A DNA stretch of 19,295 nt from JAKACA01 sp050010115 (GCA_050010115.1 JBEKLQ010000088.1:1-19295), one strand, 5' to 3'. Numbered from the stretch's first letter, positions 6,670 to 14,460 are shown. Notes: generated from the sequence alone by a model not told the origin. Made by a program: numbers and translations.

Positions 6670-7829
6670 GGTTCGTCGACGAGTACCGCGATCCCGCCGC
6701 AGCCCGGGCGCTCGTGGCGCGCATCACCGAGCTTGCCGGCGACGACCACTTCAAGCTCATGGAGGTCTGCGGCGGCCACACGCACACCATCTACCGGCAT
6801 GGCATCGAGCACGTGTTGCCGTCTTCGGTCGAGCTCGTGCACGGTCCGGGCTGCCCGGTGTGCGTCATCCCAATGGGGCGCATCGACGACGCCATCGCGG
6901 TGGCGAGCACTCCGGGCGTCATCTTCACGTCGTTCGGGGACATGATGCGGGTACCGGGCTCGACCGGCAATTTGCTCGGTGCCAAAGCGATGGGTGCCGA
7001 CGTCCGGTTCGTCTACTCGCCGCTCGATGCCCTCCGCATCGCGGCGGACAACCCTGATCGGCCGGTGGTGTTCTTTGCCGTCGGGTTCGAGACGACTGCG
7101 CCGTCGACGGCGGTCACGTTGCTGCGCGCCCGGTCGGACGGCATCTCGAACTTCACCGTGTTCTGCAACCACGTCACGATCGTGCCGCCGCTCAAAGCGA
7201 TCCTCGAATCGCCGGATCTCCGCCTTGACGGGTTCATCGGGCCGGGCCACGTCTCGACCGTGATCGGCCAGCGCCCGTACCGGTTCGTGCCGGAGGTGTA
7301 CCGGAAGCCGTTGGTGACGGCCGGTTTTGAGCCACTAGACATCCTGCAAGCCATCGAGATGCTGCTCCTCCAGATCCGTCAGGGCCGTTGCCAGGTCGAG
7401 AACCAGTACACCCGGTGCGTCCGCGAGGACGGCAACCCGAAGGCACTCGCCGTGCTCGCCGAGGTGTTTGAGCTGCGTCCGCACTTCGAGTGGCGGGGGC
7501 TTGGCTTCATCTCGCAGAGTGCGCTCAAGCTGCGGCCTGAATTTGCCGACTGGGACGCCGAGCTGCGCTACTCGGTACCGGGCGTCCGTATCGCAGACCC
7601 TAAGGCATGCCAGTGCGGTGAGGTGCTGAAGGGCGCCATCAAGCCCTGGGAGTGCAAGGTGTTCGGCACCGCCTGCACACCAGAAACCCCCATCGGTACC
7701 TGCATGGTCGCCTCCGAAGGCGCCTGCGCTGCGTACTACAACTTCGGCCGGCTCCACCGCGAGGCCGCGGTCCGGGTCGGCAGCCGTGCGCCGGTGGCGT
7801 CAGGTGCCGCCGTACCGGAACCGGCATAG
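6666..7829 (+). CDS. hypD: Hydrogenase maturation factor HypD
   Basis: HypD is the [4Fe-4S] scaffold on which, with HypC, the Fe(CN)2CO centre of [NiFe] hydrogenases is built. The 387-residue length is normal. Key motifs are MEVCGGHTH (Cys35), GPGCPVCVIP (Cys63, Cys66), SFGDMMRVPGS, CNHVTIVPPL, GFIGPGHVS, ENQYTRCVREDGN, and the C-terminal cysteine-rich cluster region (about 314-354) with ACQCGEVLKG, WECKVFGTACTPETPIGTC and EGACAAYYNFGR. The ATG overlaps the stop of the preceding small ORF by four bases. It converges on hypF. Confidence 0.97.
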   Translation: MRFVDEYRDPAAARALVARITELAGDDHFKLMEVCGGHTHTIYRHGIEHVLPSSVELVHGPGCPVCVIPMGRIDDAIAVASTPGVIFTSFGDMMRVPGSTGNLLGAKAMGADVRFVYSPLDALRIAADNPDRPVVFFAVGFETTAPSTAVTLLRARSDGISNFTVFCNHVTIVPPLKAILESPDLRLDGFIGPGHVSTVIGQRPYRFVPEVYRKPLVTAGFEPLDILQAIEMLLLQIRQGRCQVENQYTRCVREDGNPKALAVLAEVFELRPHFEWRGLGFISQSALKLRPEFADWDAELRYSVPGVRIADPKACQCGEVLKGAIKPWECKVFGTACTPETPIGTCMVASEGACAAYYNFGRLHREAAVRVGSRAPVASGAAVPEPA

Positions 7830-7859
7830 GGCATCGGGGTCACGGGGTCACGGGGTCGA

Positions 7860-7877
7860 GGCGCGCCAGGACGCGCC
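7860..7877. terminator. Possible hairpin downstream of hypD
   Basis: GGCGCG and CGCGCC form a six-base-pair stem around CCAGGA, 31 bp after the hypD stop and just before the 10-bp repeat array. There is no T-tract. It is a candidate stop or stabilising structure for the hypD transcript. Confidence 0.3.
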
Positions 7878-7879
7878 GT

Positions 7880-7935
7880 GGCGCCCGGTGGCGCCCGGTG
7901 GCGCCCGGTGGCGCCCGGTGGCGCCCGGTGGCGCC
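7880..7935. repeat. 10-bp tandem array with GGCGCC at helical spacing
   Basis: Five perfect copies of GCGCCCGGTG (7881-7930) plus flanking part copies give six palindromic GGCGCC hexamers at 7880, 7890, 7900, 7910, 7920 and 7930. It fills the gap between the convergent hypD and hypF stops (7829 and 7938) and encodes nothing evident. Confidence 0.9.
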
Positions 7936-7937
7936 GG

Positions 7938-10268
7938 CTAGAGCGCGTGGGCGTCCGGCATGGTGGCGGCGATGGCGGCTTGGCCGGCACTGATCCCACC
8001 GTCGTTCGCCGGCAGGTGGCGGTGCGTGAGCACGCGCAGGCCAGCTGTTGACAGCCGTGATGTCAGAATGTCGGTGAGGCGAGCGTTCTGGAACACGCCG
8101 CCGCTCAACGCGACCGTGTCCATGTCGTGGCGGCCCGCCAGGCGTTCGGTCATCTCCGCCGCCCCGGCACCGATGCCTTCGTGGAACGCCGCCGCGATCT
8201 GTGCCCGGTCGACACCACGCTGGAGGTCACGCAGCAGGTCATCGAGCAGCGGAGCGGGATCGAGTACGGGCATCTCGTCCCAGTGCAGTTCGATGGGGTA
8301 CGGCGCTGCGACGCCAGCTGGCACCTGCCGAGCGAGCGCTTCGAGCTCGATGGCCGCCTGCCCTTCGTAGCTCACCGATAGCCGGATCCCGAGCAGGGCT
8401 GCCACTGCGTCGAACAGCCGGCCCATGCTGGACGTGCGCAAGGCGCGCCCGCGTTCGACGAGCGCCAGCACGGCCGGCGACCGTTCGTCCAGACCGAGTC
8501 GTGCGGCTGCGTCATGGCCGGCCGCCTCGTGTACCCAGGCGACTGCCATCCGCCATGGCTCTCGGATGGCGGCGGCGCCGCCCGGCAGCCGAGCGGTCCG
8601 TAGGTGACCAACTCGCTGGTAGCCGGTCAGGTCTGTCAGCAGCCACTCGCCACCCCAGAGCGTCTCGTCAGGGCCGTAACCGAGGCCGTCGAACGCGACG
8701 CCGAGGACCGGCCGCGTGTGGCCATGTTCGAGGAGGCACGACGCCACATGGGCGTGATGGTGCTGGATGGCGACGCTGGGAAGGCCGGTGTCGAGCGCGT
8801 GCTTGGTCGACAGGTACTCGGGATGCAGGTCATGGGCGATCACGTCCGGCTCGATGCCGTACAGGTGCGTCAGATGATGGGTCGCCTCCACGAACGACCG
8901 GTATGCCGCCAAGTGCTCGAGGTCGCCGATGTGGTGGCTCGTTGCAACAAAACCCGCCTTGGCCACCGACACCGTGTTCTTCGATTGGGCTCCCACGGCG
9001 AGTACCTGGCGGCGAGCGGGGGAGGGGAGAGCCATCGGCTCGGGGGAGAAGCCGCGGGACCGGCGCACCATCTGGACGCCGGCCGCCGACGACCGCACCA
9101 CGGAGTCGTCGCACCGGATATGGATCTGGCGTTCATGTGTCAGGATGCCGTCGACGAGCGGGCCGAGCCGCCGGCGTGCGTCAGCGTCGTCATAGGCGAT
9201 GGGGTCGTCGGCCAGGTTGCCGCTCGTCATCACGAGCGGGCGCCCGGTGCGAGCGAGCAGCAGGTGATGAAGTGGCGTGTAGGCGAGCATGATGCCGAGC
9301 TCCGGCAGGCTGGGCGCCACGCCGGCCGCCACGCCGGTCGCCAAGGCGCCACCCCCCAGATCCGTCGCTTCGAGTGCGCCGGCGCCGCCTCCGGCACTCC
9401 GGCGCTTCGATGCGAGGACGATCGGCCGCCGGTACGACGTGAGCGCCGCGACGGCAGCGTCGTCCAACTCACACAGCGAGTGTGCTTGGGGGAGGGTGGC
9501 CATGAGGGCGAAGGGTCGCTCGTCGCGGGCCTTCCGTTGGCGGAGCGTGCCGACCGCGGTCTCGTTCGTCGCGTCGACGGCGAGGTGGTAGCCGCCGAGG
9601 CCTTTGATGGCGAGCACCTCGCCCGCCAGCAGCCTGCCGACGGCGAGATCGAGGGCCTCGCCTGCCACCGCCTGCCGGCTGCCGGCCGCGCCGATCAGCT
9701 CCAGGCGCGGCCCGCAGTCCGCGCAGGCGTTCGGCTGTGCGTGGAAACGCCGGTCCGACGGGTCCTCGTACTCGCCTTGGCAGGCCGGGCACATCGTGAA
9801 GGCGGCCATCGTGGTCGCCGGCCGGTCGTAGGGGACCGAGCGGACGATCGTGTACCGAGGCCCGCAGTTCGTACAGTTGATGAACGGGTAGCCGAAGCGG
9901 CGGTCCGTCGGGTCGTTCATCTCCCGGAGGCAGTCGTCGCAGGTCGCCGTGTCGACGCTCACCGGCACGGCGGCTTGGTTGTTCGAGGAGCTCTCGACGA
10001 TCTGGAACCGTCCGGCGGTGCCGCTGGCAGGCAAGGTGGTCGTCGTGATCGACTCGACCCGGGCCAGTGGCGGCGCTCCGGCCGCCAGGCGCCGCGTAAG
10101 CTCGGCTACCGAGTCGGGCGGTCCTTCGACGTCGACGAGCACCCCGCTCGAGTCGTTCAACACATACCCCGAGAGGCCGAGCTCGACAGCATGCCGGTAC
10201 ACGAAGGGCCGGTAACCGACGCCTTGCACTGTGCCGGTGATCCGCAGTTGCGCTCGGGCGCTCCCCAC
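7938..10268 (-). CDS. hypF: Carbamoyltransferase HypF
   Basis: HypF transfers the carbamoyl group of carbamoyl phosphate, through carbamoyl-AMP, to the C-terminal Cys of HypE, the first step to the cyanide ligands. About 776 residues in the standard order: acylphosphatase domain (RITGTVQGVGYRPF, Arg20), a double zinc-finger region with Cys pairs at 110/113, 132/135, 160/163 and 182/185, a YrdC-like domain (AIKGLGGYHLAVDA, LRQRKARDERPFALM), and a Kae1-like domain with HDLHPEYLST, the HHHAHVA metal motif, GVAFDGLGYG and LSGGVFQN. An Ala/Gly-rich insert (GGGALATGVAAGVAP) sits in the YrdC part. I chose GTG 10268 because it begins the acylphosphatase strand and has GAGG five bases upstream. It lies 7 bp after the hypE stop, so the two are co-translated. 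Confidence 0.96.
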   Translation of the reverse strand: MGSARAQLRITGTVQGVGYRPFVYRHAVELGLSGYVLNDSSGVLVDVEGPPDSVAELTRRLAAGAPPLARVESITTTTLPASGTAGRFQIVESSSNNQAAVPVSVDTATCDDCLREMNDPTDRRFGYPFINCTNCGPRYTIVRSVPYDRPATTMAAFTMCPACQGEYEDPSDRRFHAQPNACADCGPRLELIGAAGSRQAVAGEALDLAVGRLLAGEVLAIKGLGGYHLAVDATNETAVGTLRQRKARDERPFALMATLPQAHSLCELDDAAVAALTSYRRPIVLASKRRSAGGGAGALEATDLGGGALATGVAAGVAPSLPELGIMLAYTPLHHLLLARTGRPLVMTSGNLADDPIAYDDADARRRLGPLVDGILTHERQIHIRCDDSVVRSSAAGVQMVRRSRGFSPEPMALPSPARRQVLAVGAQSKNTVSVAKAGFVATSHHIGDLEHLAAYRSFVEATHHLTHLYGIEPDVIAHDLHPEYLSTKHALDTGLPSVAIQHHHAHVASCLLEHGHTRPVLGVAFDGLGYGPDETLWGGEWLLTDLTGYQRVGHLRTARLPGGAAAIREPWRMAVAWVHEAAGHDAAARLGLDERSPAVLALVERGRALRTSSMGRLFDAVAALLGIRLSVSYEGQAAIELEALARQVPAGVAAPYPIELHWDEMPVLDPAPLLDDLLRDLQRGVDRAQIAAAFHEGIGAGAAEMTERLAGRHDMDTVALSGGVFQNARLTDILTSRLSTAGLRVLTHRHLPANDGGISAGQAAIAATMPDAHAL

Positions 10269-10275
10269 CGCGTCC

Positions 10276-11361
10276 TCAGCAGATCCGGGGTAGGGGATCC
10301 CCGACGAGCATGTCAACGATGCGAGTGCCGCCGAAGGTCGTGCGGAGCACCACGACGGCCTCCGGATCCGGCTGGATCTCGCCGATGACGGCGGCGGCGG
10401 CCCCGAAACGACGCCCGCGCAGGGCGGCGAGGGCCGCGTTGGCCTGGTCCGCCGGGACCACCGCCAGCAGCTTGCCCTCGTTCGCCACATACAGCGGGTC
10501 GATGCCGAGCAGGTCGCAGGCCCCGGCCACTGCCGGGATTATCGGCAGGGCTTCCTCGTCGATGACGACGGCAAGGCCGGTGTCACGGGCGAGCTCGTTC
10601 GCGATAGTCGCCACGCCGCCCCGCGTCGGATCGCGGATCCAACGGGTCCCCGGCGCGGCCTCCAGCATGGCCTCGACCAGCTCGCCGAGCGGGGCAGTGT
10701 CGGACCTGATGTCCGCCTCGAGCTCGAGATCGCCGCGAGCGAGCATCACGGCGGTGCCGTGATCGCCGATCGTGCCAGAGATCAGCACCAGATCGCCCGG
10801 CTTCACTCGGGCCGCACCGAGATCCCGACCCGGCGGCATGACACCGATGCCCGCAGTCGAGATGAACAACCCGTCCGCTGATCCCTTGCCCACGACCTTC
10901 GTGTCGCCGGAGACGATCGCCACGCCGCCTAAGGCGGCGGCTTCGGCCATGTCGGCGACGATGCCGCGCAGCTGCTCGACAGGAAACCCCTCCTCGATCA
11001 CGAACGCTGCCGTCAACCACCTGGGCCGGGCGCCTACCACGGCAAGGTCGTTGACGGTCCCGTGAACGGCGAGATGGCCGATTGATCCGCCCGGGAAGAC
11101 CAGCGGGCTCACGACGAACGAGTCCGTGGTGAAGGCGAGCCGCTCACCGGAGGCGAGCGTGCAGATGGCGGCGTCGGCGAGGTACTCGTCGGGCTGACCG
11201 AACCCTTCGATGAACACGGCATCGACGAGCGCGGCCGATGCCTTGCCACCGGCCCCGTGCGCCAGCGTGACGAACTCGTCCCGCAGCCGAGGCCGGCGCC
11301 GCCGGAAGGCCTCGATGCGTTCGAGGACGGCGGACTCCCGGGTGCCCGGGATCGTCGTCAC
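10276..11361 (-). CDS. hypE: Hydrogenase maturation protein HypE
   Basis: HypE dehydrates the carbamoylated C-terminal Cys to a thiocyanate and hands cyanide to the HypC-HypD iron. The 361-residue protein shows the PurM-like ATP-binding features LAHGAGGKAS, TTDSFVVSPLVFPGG, HGTVNDLAVVGARP, VSGDTKVVGKG, ISGTIGDHGTAVM and RDPTRGGVATIANEL, and ends with the required PRIC, with Cys as the last residue. The GTG start at 11361 overlaps the stop of the upstream SIS gene (GTGA). A GTG two codons from the overlap is not needed; the N-terminus begins MTTIPGTRESAVLERIEAF. Confidence 0.96.
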   Translation of the reverse strand: MTTIPGTRESAVLERIEAFRRRRPRLRDEFVTLAHGAGGKASAALVDAVFIEGFGQPDEYLADAAICTLASGERLAFTTDSFVVSPLVFPGGSIGHLAVHGTVNDLAVVGARPRWLTAAFVIEEGFPVEQLRGIVADMAEAAALGGVAIVSGDTKVVGKGSADGLFISTAGIGVMPPGRDLGAARVKPGDLVLISGTIGDHGTAVMLARGDLELEADIRSDTAPLGELVEAMLEAAPGTRWIRDPTRGGVATIANELARDTGLAVVIDEEALPIIPAVAGACDLLGIDPLYVANEGKLLAVVPADQANAALAALRGRRFGAAAAVIGEIQPDPEAVVVLRTTFGGTRIVDMLVGDPLPRIC

Positions 11362-12098
11362 GATGCCAGCTCCCGCAGGTTGGACTGGATCGCCTGCCAG
11401 AGGGCGAGGGAGAGGGCGGATTGGGACTCTTGGATGCGGTGCACGCTCTCGGAGGCGACGACGAAGCAGTGGTCGAGGTGGCCGCAGGTCGCCATCTCGC
11501 CGCCGTCGTAGCCGGCGAAGCCGATTGTTGTCATGTCTCGCTTGCGGGCCTCGGCGAACGCCGTGATCACGTTGGTGGAATTGCCACTCGTGGAGTAACC
11601 CACGGCCACATCACCCTTGCTCCCGTACGCCATCAGCTGTCGCGAGAACACGAGGTCGTAGCCCACGTCGTTGCCGAGGGCCGAGACGATGGCGCCGTCG
11701 GCGACGAGCGAGCGAGCGGGCAGCGGGCGGCCGGAGGGTGGCTCGGTGAGCAGGCTGGCGAAGGCGGCGGCGTCGGTGGAGCTCCCTCCGTTGCCGAAGC
11801 TGAAGAGGCGTGCGCCGGCTGCGAAGCGCTTGGCGAGGTCGGCGCCGAGGGCTCTGATCTCGTGGTCGTAGGTCCTGAGAGTGGCGGCGCGGAGGCGGTG
11901 GCTCTCAACAGCTTTGGCTTGGGCCGAGGATGCCAGGTCTGCGAGGAGGGCGGGCGCGTCGGCCTCCTCGCCGTCGATGAACGGGTAGAGGAAGCTCGTG
12001 GGCTCGGTCCTGGGCTCGGTCGTGGGCTCGGTCGTGGGCTCGGTCGTGGGCTCGGTCGTGGGCTCGGTCGTGGGCTCGGTCCTGGGCTCGGTCCTCAT
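11358..12098 (-). CDS. SIS-domain protein (GmhA/DiaA-like) with TEP-repeat N-terminus
   Basis: Sugar-isomerase-fold (SIS) protein of 246 residues. The domain runs from about residue 60 with LFSFGNGGSSTDAAAFA (99-115), NDVGYDLVFSRQL, the phosphosugar-binding loop GYSTSGNSTNVITAF (167-181) and IGFAGYDGG. These match phosphoheptose-isomerase/DiaA relatives, but no catalytic assignment is safe. The first 33 residues are eight TEP units (TEPR/TEPT) encoded by a 12-bp tandem repeat, then SFLYPFIDGEE begins the conserved part. Both ends overlap neighbours by four bases (stop of the SIS-HypC gene and GTG of hypE), so it is firmly inside the hyp operon. I recall similar SIS genes annotated as sedoheptulose 7-phosphate isomerase in actinobacterial hydrogenase clusters. 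That suggests a maturation role, not heptose metabolism. Confidence 0.88.
   Translation of the reverse strand: MRTEPRTEPTTEPTTEPTTEPTTEPTTEPRTEPTSFLYPFIDGEEADAPALLADLASSAQAKAVESHRLRAATLRTYDHEIRALGADLAKRFAAGARLFSFGNGGSSTDAAAFASLLTEPPSGRPLPARSLVADGAIVSALGNDVGYDLVFSRQLMAYGSKGDVAVGYSTSGNSTNVITAFAEARKRDMTTIGFAGYDGGEMATCGHLDHCFVVASESVHRIQESQSALSLALWQAIQSNLRELAS
12001..12096. repeat. 12-bp tandem repeat, eight copies, in the SIS gene start
   Basis: Eight head-to-tail copies of GGCTCGGTCNTG (five with GTG, the first and the last two with C at the variable base) begin at 12001 and recur every 12 bp up to the start codon. They encode the Thr-Glu-Pro-Thr/Arg repeats at the N-terminus. Copy-number change would keep the frame. 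Confidence 0.93.
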
Positions 12099-12811
12099 GC
12101 CGGCTCCACGACGGCCACTGCGGAATTTGCGTGCACGAGGACGAGGTCCCCGATGCTGGCGCCGTCCACGAGTGTTGCGTCGACCTCCTCCTCGCCGGCA
12201 GGTGTGCGGACGATCATCGTGCCGCCTGCCGTCGCGTAGACCACTTCGGCCAAGCGCCCCTCGTCGGAGCAGGTGATGCAGACCTCGTCGTCGCAGGTCT
12301 CGGTGGCGGTGCTGAGCAGGCCCGGGTGCTCGAAGGCGACATGCGTCAGCTCCCACAGCAGGTGGTAGAGGAGGACGAAGTCGCCGGAGAACGGTGCAAT
12401 CTGTTCCTCGCCGGGGAGCCACAGCACGTAGTCGGAGGACCCCGGGCGCGGTCGGTTGCCGTGCCCCGCGCCGATCCAGATCGTTCTGAGTCCCCACGCC
12501 TGTGATCGCCGCATGGCCGAAGAGACCTGTTCGTCGTCGCCGGCGCCGATCGCGAGGAGCACGTCGCCTGCGCGTGCGAGCGTCCTCAAAGCGTTGACGA
12601 GGTCGTGACCTGGGACAGCTACCGCCGGGAAGGCCCGCTTACCGACGATGACCGGGTGCACGAATTCGACGGCGACATGCTGCGCGTGAGAGGGCCACGC
12701 CGGGGCGGTGCACCAGAGCGTCGCCCCGTGCGCGAACGCCCGTGCCAGGGCGAGCGAGGCCGCGGCGAGATCCTCAGCGAGGTGGTCGAGCAGGTGCTCG
12801 GACTCCGGCAT
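12095..12811 (-). CDS. SIS-like domain fused to a HypC-like C-terminal domain
   Basis: A 238-residue protein heads the SIS-hypE-hypF operon. Residues 1-165 look like a divergent SIS fold: HGATLWCTAPAWPSHAQHVAVEF (28-50) followed by LARAGDVLLAIGAGDDEQVSSAM (78-100), LRTIWIGAG and a helical end with LLYHLLWELTHVAFEHPG. Residues 178-238 resemble HypC: CITCSDEGRLAEVV, then TMIVRTPAGEEEVDATLVDGASIGDLVLVHANSAVAVVEP, matching the HypC OB-fold and its GDxVLVHxGxA ending. Unlike true HypC, the cysteine is internal, not N-terminal, and is part of a CITC pair with another Cys at 173. The ATG at 12811 has no ribosome-binding site but sits right after a promoter-like sequence, so a leaderless start is likely. 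The stop overlaps the next SIS gene by four bases. Confidence 0.8.
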   Translation of the reverse strand: MPESEHLLDHLAEDLAAASLALARAFAHGATLWCTAPAWPSHAQHVAVEFVHPVIVGKRAFPAVAVPGHDLVNALRTLARAGDVLLAIGAGDDEQVSSAMRRSQAWGLRTIWIGAGHGNRPRPGSSDYVLWLPGEEQIAPFSGDFVLLYHLLWELTHVAFEHPGLLSTATETCDDEVCITCSDEGRLAEVVYATAGGTMIVRTPAGEEEVDATLVDGASIGDLVLVHANSAVAVVEPA

Positions 12812-12819
12812 CAGGTGCA

Positions 12820-12849
12820 ATCGTAGGAGGGTCGTGCGGACATGGACAA
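12820..12849 (-). promoter_or_regulatory. Candidate promoter of the SIS/hypE/hypF operon, nearly leaderless
   Basis: On the minus strand TTGTCC (12849-12844) and TACGAT (12825-12820) are separated by 18 bp, close to the housekeeping sigma-factor consensus. The ATG at 12811 follows TACGAT by eight bases, so transcription would start at or within a few bases of the start codon. This agrees with the lack of a ribosome-binding site. It lies in the 53-bp gap after the penicillin-binding-protein gene. Confidence 0.5.
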
Positions 12850-12864
12850 AGGCGCACGGTGCAC

Positions 12865-14460
12865 CTATGTCCCCTGCTGGGCGAGGGCGGCCTGGAGAAC
12901 GGGTAGCAGTATCGGGCCGGCGATGCTCGCACCGGTCGGGGAGAAGTAGCCACTCGCGCATTCGGATTGGCTCACCGGGATCATCGCCGCTACGGCAACG
13001 GTGGGTACTTGCCCCTTGGCTGCCGGCCCGAGGGCGATCAACCAGTTGTACGTCCCGCAGGTGTTCGAGGTCGGCTCGGCGGTTCCCGTCTTCGCTGCGA
13101 TCACGGGCCCTCCGCTGGCGTACCAGCTGGCGAAGAGCCCCTGGGCCGTGGCGCCCGGGACTTGGGTGACGCCGGTCATGAGCTGGCGGACCTGCTCGGC
13201 CGTCTTGGCGGAGGTGGCCTTCAACCAGACGCGCGGGTGGTAGGTGAACTCGGTCTCGCCGTAGGTGTTGACAGCGCGGCTGACGACATGCGGGGCCATG
13301 ACGACTCCGTTGTCGGCGATGGCAGAGGCGATGAGGGCCATCTGGAGCACCGTGGCCCTGTCGTCGTACTGACCGATCGCCGAGTATCCCTCGTAGGCAG
13401 TCGAGTCGCCGACCGCATTGGCGGGCGAGAAGACCGACGGCACGGCGCCCGGGATGTCGATAGGAGGCACCTGCCCGAAGCCGAAGGAGTGAGCTTCGGC
13501 GGCCAGGCTTGTGTACCCGAGCTCGTCACCGATCTGCGCAAACGCCGTATCACAGGAGTACGCCAGGACCTGAGCGAGGTAGCCGACACTGGGCGGGCAG
13601 TCCCCCCCGCCGTAGTTCTGGATGTGGTCCGGCGGATTGGACTGCGGGAACAAGTAGGTGGATTCAGGGCGGAAGCGCTGCGTCTCGATGAGCGGGTCGT
13701 GATCGAAGACGGCCGAGGTCGTGACGACCTTCATCGTCGATCCGGGCGGTTGGGGCTCGTCAATGGCGAAGTTGCACAGCGGGCTCAGCGGGGTCGTCGA
13801 CACGGCGGTGTTCGCCGGCGCGCACGGGAGGCTGGTGAGTTGCGCCGCCAGCTTGTTGACCGCCGCAGGGTTGTGGACGGCCAGCCGATTCGGGTTGTAG
13901 ACCGGGTTGCCGTACATGGCGAGGATGGCGCCAGTCTGCGGGTCGATGGCCACGATGGCGCCACCGGTGGTGTTGACTGTCGCATCCTTGAACGCGGTCA
14001 TCGCGACTTGCTGCGTCTTCAGCGAGACGGTGAGGTACACGTTGTCGGTCTCGGTGTGTTGGTCGAGCAGGGCTCCGAGCGATCCGCCGGGTGATTGGTG
14101 CTGCTCGAGGTAGGCGTTGTAGCTGGCCTCCACGCCGAGCGGGTCGGCCGCTACGGCGTTGGCGTAGTACCCCGTGATGTCAGAGAACATCTCGGCGGTC
14201 TTCAGCGGGTACACGCGGAGGTAGTGGTACTCGTCGGGGCGGCGGACCGAGTAGGCGACGGCGATCCCATCGGCGCTGACGATGCTGCCTCGGGGTTCGA
14301 AGAACGGCGACTCGGTCGGGATGACCTGCTTGTTGAGCGGGTTGGCGTCGAGAGCGGCAGCCTGGCGGACTTGGATGTTGTTCATCTGCACGAAGAGCAG
14401 AGCGAAGCACAGGACGAGGACAGTCCCCACCCAGGCGACTCTTCGATCCATCGAGGACAT
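12865..14460 (-). CDS. Penicillin-binding protein, class B transpeptidase (PbpA-like)
   Basis: Cell-wall D,D-transpeptidase anchored by one N-terminal membrane segment (about residues 8-26, VAWVGTVLVLCFALLFVQM). The 531 residues include a dimerisation region with FFEPRGSIVSADG, then the transpeptidase domain with nucleophile motif PGSTMK (Ser241, Lys244), second motif SCD (302-304), where Asp replaces the usual Asn as it does in some PBP2 proteins, and KTGTAE (457-462). The pattern TGAILAMYGNPVYNPN is typical of actinobacterial PbpA. The usual partner genes (rodA/ftsW, pknA/B, pstP) are not adjacent. The start could be ATG 14460 or ATG 14451, and neither has a clear ribosome-binding site. It reads toward the SIS-HypC gene 53 bp away. 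Confidence 0.93.
   Translation of the reverse strand: MSSMDRRVAWVGTVLVLCFALLFVQMNNIQVRQAAALDANPLNKQVIPTESPFFEPRGSIVSADGIAVAYSVRRPDEYHYLRVYPLKTAEMFSDITGYYANAVAADPLGVEASYNAYLEQHQSPGGSLGALLDQHTETDNVYLTVSLKTQQVAMTAFKDATVNTTGGAIVAIDPQTGAILAMYGNPVYNPNRLAVHNPAAVNKLAAQLTSLPCAPANTAVSTTPLSPLCNFAIDEPQPPGSTMKVVTTSAVFDHDPLIETQRFRPESTYLFPQSNPPDHIQNYGGGDCPPSVGYLAQVLAYSCDTAFAQIGDELGYTSLAAEAHSFGFGQVPPIDIPGAVPSVFSPANAVGDSTAYEGYSAIGQYDDRATVLQMALIASAIADNGVVMAPHVVSRAVNTYGETEFTYHPRVWLKATSAKTAEQVRQLMTGVTQVPGATAQGLFASWYASGGPVIAAKTGTAEPTSNTCGTYNWLIALGPAAKGQVPTVAVAAMIPVSQSECASGYFSPTGASIAGPILLPVLQAALAQQGT

Noticed and set aside
8604..10388. Long plus-strand open frame opposite hypF
   Set aside because: It is a shadow of hypF in high-GC DNA; its protein shows no recognisable domain and hypF is unambiguous.
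10269..10490. Longer N-terminus for HypF
   Set aside because: It would overlap the hypE 3' end by about 215 bp, and the acylphosphatase domain begins directly after GTG 10268.
12812..12961. Longer N-terminus for the SIS-HypC protein
   Set aside because: It would overlap the penicillin-binding-protein 3' end, is Arg/Pro-rich and unstructured, and would place the promoter-like sequence inside the gene.
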